Positions 36,601 to 44,643 of a stretch of DNA of 64,000 nt are shown in pieces. The stretch comes from Mesorhizobium loti. Lineage in GTDB: Bacteria > Pseudomonadota > Alphaproteobacteria > Rhizobiales > Rhizobiaceae. Position numbers and translations under genes: made by a program. The notes beneath the pieces are model-generated. The model had not been told where the DNA came from, ran no database searches, and worked only from the letters and a program-made list of their open reading frames with translations. The stretch's first letter is position 1. Every line of letters begins with the position of its first letter. The stretch lies in NCBI GenBank assembly GCA_014189435.1, contig CP050293.1, forward strand, positions 3,291,001 through 3,355,000. Direction: 5' to 3'.

Positions 36601-38382
36601 TCAGGCGGCCGCTTCCTGCTGTTGCTGCACGGTGCGGCTGAGGCGGCGAACCTCCTCGTCGTTGAGCAGGCCGCCGGCGCGCAGCAGGCTGGCGAAGCGG
36701 CCGTTGCGCAGCGACAGCTCGGCGAAGCCACCCATTTCGACCACCCTGCCCTTGTCCATGAACACGACCAGATCGGCGTCGCGGACGGTCGTCAAGCGGT
36801 GGGCGATGATGAAGGTGGTGCGGTCGCGGCGCAATTCGTCGATCGCATCCTTGACGCGGTCCTCGGTCTCGACGTCGAGCGCGCTGGTCGCCTCGTCGAG
36901 CACCAGGATCGGGGCATCCTTCAGCACGGCGCGGGCAATGGCGATGCGCTGACGCTCGCCACCCGACAGCTGGCCGCCACGTTCGCCGACCACCGTGTCG
37001 TAGCCATTGCTCTTGGACAGGATGAAGTCCCGCGCCGCGGCCGCGTCGGCGGCGGCATGGATCTCGTCATTGGTCGCCTCGGCGCGGCCGACGCGGATGT
37101 TGTCCTCGATCGAGCGGTTGAGCAGGCCGGCGTCCTGGAACACGGTGGCGATCGAATGACGCAGCGACTTGCGGGTCACGGTGCGGGTGTCGACGCCGTC
37201 GATCAGGATACGGCCATGGGACGGCGAGAAGACACGCTGCAGCAGATTGATGAGCGTGGTCTTGCCGGCGCCGGTCGGTCCGACGATGGCGACGGTCTGA
37301 CCGGCCTGGACTTCGAACGACACGTCGTCGATGCCCTGGCCCGAATTGGCGAATTCGAAGCCGACATTCTCGAAGCGGACATGGCCGGTGACATTGGCGA
37401 GATCGCGCAACCCATCCGGCTCGGCGGCGTCGGCGGCGGAGTCCTCGAGCTGGTAGAAATCCTCAAGCTTGGCGCGCGCCTCGGAAATCTGGTTGGCGAA
37501 AGCCGACATCTGGTCGAGGCGAGCGATCAGCATCGTGGCAAAACCGGTGAAGGCGATGACGTCGCCGATACCCAACTGACCATGAGTCACGAGATAGGCG
37601 CCGATCGACAACACGATCAGCATCGAGATTGCCGACGACAGACGGTGCAAGGCATTGGCCAGCGCCCACCAGTCGAGCACAGGGTTCTGCGCGTCGAGCA
37701 GGTTCTTGACGTAGCGGCGCAGCGTATCGGCCTCGTGGCCGAGGCGGTTGTAGCTCTGCAGCACGGCAACGTTGCTGACCGAGTCGGTCACATGCGCGAA
37801 CACCTGGTGGTAGTGGCGCTCGACCGCAGCCTGGCCCGCCTTGGTGCGGCGCATGACCATCCGACCGATGACGACATAGAGCAGTCCGAGGCCAAGCAGC
37901 ACCAGCGACATGCGCAGGTCCATGCTGATCGCGGTTGGGACCAGCAGTACGAGGGCGACAGCCGTGGACAGATGCTGGCGCATGAATTCAAGCCAAAGGC
38001 TGAACAGGGTTTCGACGGCGCGCAGCATCGTGTGCAACGCATTGGAGGTGCCGTGCTGATGGTGCCAGGCGAGCGGCATGGTGATCACGCGCTCGAAGGA
38101 CTGGCACAGAACTTCGCTGCGCCGTGCATGGGCAAAGCGGTCAGCGCCGCGCGCCACCATGACGAAAGCAACGATGTTGAAGGCGCCAAGACCGGCCCAC
38201 ATGACCAGCGTGGTGAAGACAGAGCCACGCTCGGAGATGGCGCCGATGACGCGACCGAACATGATCGGCTCGAGAAGCGCCACAATGGCGAGAGCCACGT
38301 TGGCCGAACAGATCAACGCAACGCGTTTCCTGTCCGCGGCCAGATAACCGAGAGCTCGCCAGTAGATTTGCAGAAGGGTCAC
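36601..38382 (-). CDS. ndvA: cyclic beta-1,2-glucan ABC exporter NdvA/ChvA
   Basis: 593 residues from the GTG at 38382, where TLLQIYWRALGYLAADRKRV matches the NdvA/ChvA N-terminus and GGAG lies about 9 bases upstream; the open frame begins at 38493. The membrane domain has six helices. The ATPase domain carries GPTGAGKTTLINLL, LSGGERQRIAIARA and ILVLDEATSALD. The protein exports cyclic beta-1,2-glucan to the periplasm. The glucan synthase gene ndvB lies upstream on the same strand, 517 bases away, so they may be transcribed separately. Confidence 0.9.
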   Translation of the reverse strand: MTLLQIYWRALGYLAADRKRVALICSANVALAIVALLEPIMFGRVIGAISERGSVFTTLVMWAGLGAFNIVAFVMVARGADRFAHARRSEVLCQSFERVITMPLAWHHQHGTSNALHTMLRAVETLFSLWLEFMRQHLSTAVALVLLVPTAISMDLRMSLVLLGLGLLYVVIGRMVMRRTKAGQAAVERHYHQVFAHVTDSVSNVAVLQSYNRLGHEADTLRRYVKNLLDAQNPVLDWWALANALHRLSSAISMLIVLSIGAYLVTHGQLGIGDVIAFTGFATMLIARLDQMSAFANQISEARAKLEDFYQLEDSAADAAEPDGLRDLANVTGHVRFENVGFEFANSGQGIDDVSFEVQAGQTVAIVGPTGAGKTTLINLLQRVFSPSHGRILIDGVDTRTVTRKSLRHSIATVFQDAGLLNRSIEDNIRVGRAEATNDEIHAAADAAAARDFILSKSNGYDTVVGERGGQLSGGERQRIAIARAVLKDAPILVLDEATSALDVETEDRVKDAIDELRRDRTTFIIAHRLTTVRDADLVVFMDKGRVVEMGGFAELSLRNGRFASLLRAGGLLNDEEVRRLSRTVQQQQEAAA

Positions 38383-38898
38383 CCCAGTTACTCCGCCACG
38401 CTGTTTATTGTGCACTGCATCATTTGACTCGTACCGGTTGATACGTCGCAAAACAATGGCCGTGTACCTCTTCAGTTCCCTCAGAGCGAACAAAAGATGG
38501 CGACGTTCCGAAATCTGCCGTGATCACCTAACGGTTTGAGAAGACAGGTAAAATGTCAGGCATGCGGCGAAATCATGGCAGTTGGCACGTGCTGCCACAA
38601 TTTTAATCAGCAACAATGTCGGGCGGATGACTAAGGCCGAAATCGCCTTTTGCACAGTATAGAGCGAAACTAAGCGGCCTTGCGCGCGCCCAAGGATACG
38701 GGACGCCGAGCCTCGCCGCCTGGGACGCTCCTTGCGATGCGCATCAAGCCTTTGATTTTATGGGCTTCTCAGCCATGTGCCCTTCGGCCGAGCCGATGGC
38801 AACAGGGGCGGCATGCCGCCCTTTCATGCTGTCGTGAGGCCGAAAACCGCTCCCTCCCCGGGCTTGAGCCCGAGGGGATTATAGTTGGGTGAAGTGCC
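38383..38898. other. intergenic region between ndvB and ndvA
   Basis: 516 bases without a gene. It contains a stem-loop just past the ndvB stop (CCCCGGGCTTGAGCCCGAGG, about 38858-38878) without a T-run. The rest, richer in A+T near 38590-38670, probably holds the ndvA promoter. No RNA gene was recognised. Confidence 0.5.
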
Positions 38899-41800
38899 TC
38901 AGGCCGGGATCCTGATGAGGATCTCGGCAACTTCGCCGTCCTTCAGTTCGACTGCCGAACCCTTGGTCTTGGCCCCATTCACCTCCAGCGACACGGCCTT
39001 GGCCTTATTGTCGCGGATGACACGAACCCTGAGTTCCGCACCCAGCATCTTGAGATTTGCCGAATAGCCATCCCAGTGGCTTGGCAGCTTCGGCTTGAAC
39101 TGGACGCGCTTGCCGCGCCGCTCGATGCCGAGAATGCCTTCGACCGCCGCCCTGTAGAGCCAGCCCGCGGAGCCGGTGTACCAGGTCCAGCCGCCACGGC
39201 CGCCCTTGCTGTTGCCGGCATTGTCGTCCCCGGCATAGATATCGGCCGCCACGACATAGGGCTCGACACGATAGTGCTCGGCCGAGGCCTCGTCGGTCGC
39301 ATGGTTGACCGGGTTCAGCATCGAGAAACAACGATAGGCCTCGTCGACCTGCCCCATCTCGGCGAGCGCGATGACGAACCATGTGGCGGCGTGGGTGTAC
39401 TGGCCGCCATTCTCGCGCACACCGGGGGGATAGCTCTTGATGTACCCCGGATCCTTCTCCGTCTTCGAGAAGGGCGGCGTGAACAGCTTGACGATGTTGA
39501 GCTTGTCGTCGACGAGCAGCTTCGTCGCCCGCTCCATCGCCGTCGTCGACCGTGCCGGATCACCCTCTCCCGAAAGCACGCTCCAGGACTGGGCGATCGA
39601 GTCGATCTTGCACTCCTGAGACGTGCGCGAACCAAGCGGCGCGCCGTCATCAAAACTGCCGCGCCGGTACCATTCGCCGTCCCATGCCGTGCTCTCAAGC
39701 GCCCGCTTCAGAACATCGGCATGTTTTGCCCAGGCCTGTGCACGCTTGGCATCGCCTTCGGTCTTGGCAACGGGGGCGAAGTCGCCCAGCGTCTTCAGCA
39801 GGAACCAGCCGAGCCAGACGCTCTCGCCCTTGCCGTGCTCGCCGACACGGTTCATGCCGTCGTTCCAGTCGCCGCCGAGGATCAGCGGCAGGCCCGCGGG
39901 ACTGCTGCGTTTGATGGCCAGGTCGAGCGCACGCGCGCAATGGTCGTAGAGCGACGCCGTCTTCTTCGAAATTTCCGGGGTGAAGAAGGCATCGTGCTCG
40001 CCCTCGCCCAGCGCCTGCCCGTCGATGAAGGGCAATTGCTCCTTGAGGATGGTGGCGTCACCGGTGACCAGCAGGTAGCGCGCCGTGGCGTGGGCCAGCC
40101 AGACCACGTCGTCGGAGATCAGCGTGCGCACGCCGGCGCCGGTGCGCGGCAGCCACCAATGCTGCACATCGCCTTCGGGGAACTGCCGCCGCGCCGCGTT
40201 GAGGATCTGGTCGCGCGCCAGCTGCGGATCATGCGCCAGCAACGCCAGCGTGTCCTGCAACTGGTCGCGGAAGCCGAAGGCACCGCTGGCCTGATAGAAG
40301 GCGGAGCGGGCACGGATGCGGCAGGCCAGGCTCTGGTAAGGCAGCCAGTGATTGACCATGGCGTCGAGCGCCTTGTCCGGCGTCTCGACCTGGATGGTGT
40401 CGAGGAAGCCGCGCCACACGCGCTCATTGTCGGCCAGCCGCTGGTCGAAGTCCTTGACCCGGTGCTCCTGGACCAGCGCGCTCGCCTCCTCGGCGGACTC
40501 GGCGTCGCCGAGCAGCCAGAGCAGGGTCACGTCGCCGCCGGCCGGAATCTCGATGTCGCGGGCGATCGCCGCGCACGGATCGTCGCCGGCCTCGACACGG
40601 CCAGATAGCGCAGCACCGCTCAGCACCGCCTGTGGAAGCTCGCTGGAGCCATGCCGGCCGAGGAATTCGGAGCGGTCGGTCGTAACCGAATGGACGCCGC
40701 CGTCGGCGGCGAGGAAGGCCACCCGCTCGCTGAAATCGAGCCCGTAGGGGTTTTGTGCCAGCAACGCACCGGTGGCGGCGTCCCGCGACGGGACGATGGT
40801 TGCCGCCGTGCGCGACCGATGCCCGCCGAGCACCCATTCGGCATAGGCATAGACACGCAGCCGCGCCGGCACCGAGCCGGAATTCTGTATGCGCAGCCGA
40901 GAGATCTTCAGGGGATCAACCGGGTCGACGACATGGGTGAGGTCCATCGACAACGGCCCGCGCTTCGAGCGGAAGGTCGAGAAACCCTGGCCATGCCATG
41001 CCTCGTAGGTCATCGAGGGATCGCGCACCATGGCGGCGAGCGGCGAGAACGCCTTGCCGCTGGCTTGATCGTAGATGTAGAGGCCCTCGCCCGGCCGGTT
41101 CGAGACCGGATCATTCGACCATGGCGTCAACTGGTAGTCTCGGCTGTTGCGGCTCCAGGTGAAGGCAGCCCCCTCGGCGGAGGTGTGGAAGCCGAACGAG
41201 GCGTTGGAGACGACGTTGATCCATGGCTGCGGCGTCGTGCGCCGGCCGGCCAGGCGCACGACATAGTGCCGCCCATCGCCATCGAAACCGCCAAACCCGT
41301 TCCACTGGCTGAGCCCGCTTCCATCGGCGCTGACATTCGCCACCGCCTGCGAGGCAAATGCATGCGTCGTGGGTGTCAGCAACGGCAGTTCACGCGGAAC
41401 CGGCAATGCTGCCGGCAGCAGGGCGTCGCGCGCCTGCAGGGCCGCCGCCTCGGCCCGCTCGATCTGGTCGAAGATGGTGCCGTTGCGCGTGTGCAGGACG
41501 ACCCGGGCGACGGCGAGCAGCGTCTTGTAGGTCGTCTCGTCCATGAGGTCGCGGCGCACCGCGAAAATGTGCTGGCGAGGTCCGAGCTCCTTGCCGCGCA
41601 GACGGCTGTTTTCGCACAGCGTCTCGACCGCCCTTTGCAGGTCCTGGACATAGGAGGATGCCTGCTCGTTGACGACGACGAAGTCGATCATCATGCCGCG
41701 GGTGCGCATATATTCCTGGAAACGCAGCGCCTGGGCGACGATTTCGAGATCGGCGACGTCGCCGATCCTGACCAGGAAGATCGGGAAATCACCGGAAATG

Positions 41801-44643
41801 CTGGTCGGCCACAGGCTCGACTGCTTGCCCAGCCCCGTAGCAATGGATTCAGCGGGAAGACGCAGGAACGGATCCGGATAGATCAGATAGCGCGCCAGCT
41901 TCTGCACATTGGCGGCATCGGTCAGGCTGAGGCCCATATGGCGGGTCTGCACCTGGCTGCGCGTCCAGGCGAGCATGGCCTGGCGGGCAAAGCTCTCCGG
42001 GTGGTCGAGGCGGGCGATGGCCTCGTCCAGTTCAGTGCGGCCGGCGCCGACGACCGTCCAAAAGGTCAGCGATATCTTCTTGTTGGCCGGCACGCGCACC
42101 TGGCGGCGCAGCGAGGCGACGGGATCGAGCGTGAAGCCTGAATGGCCGCCAAGCCTGGCGCCTGGATCGAAGGCGGCCGCGTCGACAATGGTACGGCCAC
42201 GGCCGATGAAGGCGCGCCTGTCGGTCTCGGCCTCGGCATCGCGCGCCGACCCGGACGGATCGGTGACAAAATGCACCATGGCGACATCGGGTTCGCTGGT
42301 CTCGCGCTTGCGCCGCGTGGCGAAGATCGCCGCGTTATTCGATGCGATTTCGGTTTCCACAAACATCTTCGAGAAGGCCGGATGCGCATTGTCGGATGCT
42401 TCCAGGCCTAGCACCAGTTCGGCAAAGGAGGTCACTTCGATGTGACGATCGGACGGACCGTCATTGTAGAGCGTGACCCGACGGCCCTCGCCATTGCCTT
42501 CCGAGATGACGATGCATTCGACCTCGGAGCGCAACGTGCCCACCGATTTGACGAAGCTCGCCTTGTCGTCGGAAAACAGGGTCTGCGCCTTTTCCTCGGC
42601 CGCACGCTTCGGCTCTGACGTCGCCGACCACCAGTCGCCGGTGCCGGCGTCACGCAGGAAGATGTAGGAGCCGAGCCGGTCCTCGGTCGGATCCGGCTGC
42701 CAGCGGGTGACGGAGAGGTCACCCCAGCGGCTGTAGCCCGAGCCGGTCGCGGTGACCATCACCGAATAGCGGCCATTCGACATGACGCTGGTCGAGCGCA
42801 GCGACTGCAGCGGGTTGAGCACGATGCGGGTGTCGGGGCTCTCGACTTCGGTCTCGTCCTTGGCGCGTTCGTCGGCCTCGGTCCTGACGGTCGCGGTCGG
42901 GATGTCGCGTGGCGCCCTCTCCTGCAGCAACAGTTCGGCCGATTCGATGACCGGATCGCTGTGGAAGCGGTCGCGCATGCGGCCTTCGAAGATGGCGTCG
43001 GCAACCGCCGCGATCGACATGCCCGAATGGTGCGCCATGTAGTTCTGCACGACGACATGATCGGTGCCTTCCGGCACGCGCTGCGGCGTGAAGTCGACGG
43101 CATCGTAGTAACCGTGACGGCCAAGCGCGCCGATCTCCCGCAAGCGGGCGAGGTTCTGTACGGCTTCGCGCGGGTTGAACTGGGCCGCAAGTATCGTGGC
43201 GTATGGCGCGATCACCGTGTTCTGGCCAAGGCCGCGCTTCAGCCCGAGGCCGGGAACGCCGAAATTGGTGTACTGGTAGGTCAGTTCACGGTCGCGGGCG
43301 TTGTAGGCCGCTTCCGAAATGCCCCATGGCACGTTCTTCTGGCGGCCATACTGGATCTGGCGCTTGATGATCAGCTTGCTGGTCTGGTTGAGGATCGAGC
43401 CTTGCGGCTCCTTCATCACCAGCGGCGGCATCAGATACTCGAACATCGAGCCGGACCAGGACATCAGCGCGCCCTGGAAACCGATCTCGACGATCGGCCG
43501 GCCCAGCCGGAACCAGTGCTCGGTCGGCAGGTCGCCCTTGGCGATGGCGAACAGGCTGGTCAGCCGCGCCTCGGAGGCCAGAAGGTCGTAGCAGCTTTCA
43601 TCGAGCTGGTGTTCCTCGACCCGGTAGCCGATCGACAGCAGCTTGCGCTCCGGCCGCATCAGGAAGGAGAAATCCATCTCGAAGGCGTAGCGGCGCGTGC
43701 GCTCGCGCAAGGTGAGCAGCTTGGCACGCAGCGCCTCGACGGCATTGTCGTCGCTGTGTGCGTCATGCACATGCGCTTCGCAGGTGGCTTCGAGCCTTGC
43801 CGCCCAGTCGACGATGACGTCGCTCTGCGGCGATGCCGCCTCGGTATGGATGGCGGTGGCAAGCTTGCGGATCTCGCCAGCCAGCACGGCCAGGTTGATG
43901 GTGCGGATCGACGCCATTTCCGGCTGCGCCTTGATGGTGTCGACCGCGCGCCGCATGCCGTCGAGGCGGTCGGCGAGGCGCTGGCGCAGGGGGCGTAGCT
44001 GGCGACGGTCGTCGGGCAACTCGTCAAGGCTTTCGCTGAGAATGGTGACGGTGTCGAGAATGCCTTCGAAATCGCCCTGGAGATGGACGGAGGGCGCTTC
44101 GGCCCATTCGGCGCAAGCCGCCGCCACCGCCACCAGATGGCCGGCGAGATTGCCGCTGTCGACAGCCGAGATGTAAAGCGGATAGAGCGGCTTCAGCGTC
44201 GTCGTGTCATACCAGTTGAAGAGGTGGCCGCGATCGCGCGGCATGCCCTCGATGGTCGACATGGTGGCGTCGATGCGGGTGATGGCGTCGGACAGGCTGA
44301 TCCAGCCGAAGTCGCGGGCGGAGACGACGGACAGCAGGTAGACGCCGATATTGGTCGGCGAGGTGCGAGGCGCCACGACCGGCGCCGGGCTTTCCTGGAA
44401 ATTGTCCGGCGGCAGATGGTGATGCTCGGCGGTCACGAAGCTTTCGAAATAGTGCCATGTGCGCCGCGCCACCGTGCGCAACGTATGGATATCAGCCTGC
44501 GATATGCGCAAGCGATCCTCGGTTTCAGCCGAACGGCTGATCCAGCTGGCGATGGCGGGCGAGCCAATCCAGAACAGGGCGAAGAAGAAGGCAACGAAGG
44601 CGCCGGTCAGAATCGGCCAGCACCGGAATGGCAAGGCCGACAA
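38899..44643 (-). CDS. ndvB: cyclic beta-1,2-glucan synthase, C-terminal part (frameshifted gene)
   Basis: 1914 codons in the frame displaced by one base from the N-terminal part. It begins usefully at GAFVAFFFALFWIGSPAIAS, a membrane helix that should follow the last helix of the first part. It then contains the conserved NdvB/ChvB region after the synthase domain and, near the end, the GH94 phosphorylase-like domain with WNDGMNRVGEHGKGESVWLG and GSAGWLYRAAVEGILGI. GH94 trims the linear chain and so sets ring size. Joined to the upstream part after removing one base near 44609, the protein has 2867 residues, the normal family size. Translation of this part alone is unlikely to be useful. Confidence 0.88.
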   Translation of the reverse strand: MSALPFRCWPILTGAFVAFFFALFWIGSPAIASWISRSAETEDRLRISQADIHTLRTVARRTWHYFESFVTAEHHHLPPDNFQESPAPVVAPRTSPTNIGVYLLSVVSARDFGWISLSDAITRIDATMSTIEGMPRDRGHLFNWYDTTTLKPLYPLYISAVDSGNLAGHLVAVAAACAEWAEAPSVHLQGDFEGILDTVTILSESLDELPDDRRQLRPLRQRLADRLDGMRRAVDTIKAQPEMASIRTINLAVLAGEIRKLATAIHTEAASPQSDVIVDWAARLEATCEAHVHDAHSDDNAVEALRAKLLTLRERTRRYAFEMDFSFLMRPERKLLSIGYRVEEHQLDESCYDLLASEARLTSLFAIAKGDLPTEHWFRLGRPIVEIGFQGALMSWSGSMFEYLMPPLVMKEPQGSILNQTSKLIIKRQIQYGRQKNVPWGISEAAYNARDRELTYQYTNFGVPGLGLKRGLGQNTVIAPYATILAAQFNPREAVQNLARLREIGALGRHGYYDAVDFTPQRVPEGTDHVVVQNYMAHHSGMSIAAVADAIFEGRMRDRFHSDPVIESAELLLQERAPRDIPTATVRTEADERAKDETEVESPDTRIVLNPLQSLRSTSVMSNGRYSVMVTATGSGYSRWGDLSVTRWQPDPTEDRLGSYIFLRDAGTGDWWSATSEPKRAAEEKAQTLFSDDKASFVKSVGTLRSEVECIVISEGNGEGRRVTLYNDGPSDRHIEVTSFAELVLGLEASDNAHPAFSKMFVETEIASNNAAIFATRRKRETSEPDVAMVHFVTDPSGSARDAEAETDRRAFIGRGRTIVDAAAFDPGARLGGHSGFTLDPVASLRRQVRVPANKKISLTFWTVVGAGRTELDEAIARLDHPESFARQAMLAWTRSQVQTRHMGLSLTDAANVQKLARYLIYPDPFLRLPAESIATGLGKQSSLWPTSISGDFPIFLVRIGDVADLEIVAQALRFQEYMRTRGMMIDFVVVNEQASSYVQDLQRAVETLCENSRLRGKELGPRQHIFAVRRDLMDETTYKTLLAVARVVLHTRNGTIFDQIERAEAAALQARDALLPAALPVPRELPLLTPTTHAFASQAVANVSADGSGLSQWNGFGGFDGDGRHYVVRLAGRRTTPQPWINVVSNASFGFHTSAEGAAFTWSRNSRDYQLTPWSNDPVSNRPGEGLYIYDQASGKAFSPLAAMVRDPSMTYEAWHGQGFSTFRSKRGPLSMDLTHVVDPVDPLKISRLRIQNSGSVPARLRVYAYAEWVLGGHRSRTAATIVPSRDAATGALLAQNPYGLDFSERVAFLAADGGVHSVTTDRSEFLGRHGSSELPQAVLSGAALSGRVEAGDDPCAAIARDIEIPAGGDVTLLWLLGDAESAEEASALVQEHRVKDFDQRLADNERVWRGFLDTIQVETPDKALDAMVNHWLPYQSLACRIRARSAFYQASGAFGFRDQLQDTLALLAHDPQLARDQILNAARRQFPEGDVQHWWLPRTGAGVRTLISDDVVWLAHATARYLLVTGDATILKEQLPFIDGQALGEGEHDAFFTPEISKKTASLYDHCARALDLAIKRSSPAGLPLILGGDWNDGMNRVGEHGKGESVWLGWFLLKTLGDFAPVAKTEGDAKRAQAWAKHADVLKRALESTAWDGEWYRRGSFDDGAPLGSRTSQECKIDSIAQSWSVLSGEGDPARSTTAMERATKLLVDDKLNIVKLFTPPFSKTEKDPGYIKSYPPGVRENGGQYTHAATWFVIALAEMGQVDEAYRCFSMLNPVNHATDEASAEHYRVEPYVVAADIYAGDDNAGNSKGGRGGWTWYTGSAGWLYRAAVEGILGIERRGKRVQFKPKLPSHWDGYSANLKMLGAELRVRVIRDNKAKAVSLEVNGAKTKGSAVELKDGEVAEILIRIPA

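Noticed and set aside
36301..38427. A 708-codon plus-strand frame opposite ndvA.
   Set aside because: It is antisense to an intact, conserved ABC exporter and has low-complexity, His/Gln/Gly-rich composition without motifs.
38575..38605. Sigma-54 promoter, because of TTGGCACGTGCTGCCA.
   Set aside because: The GG and GC elements are eight bases apart where ten are required, on both strands.
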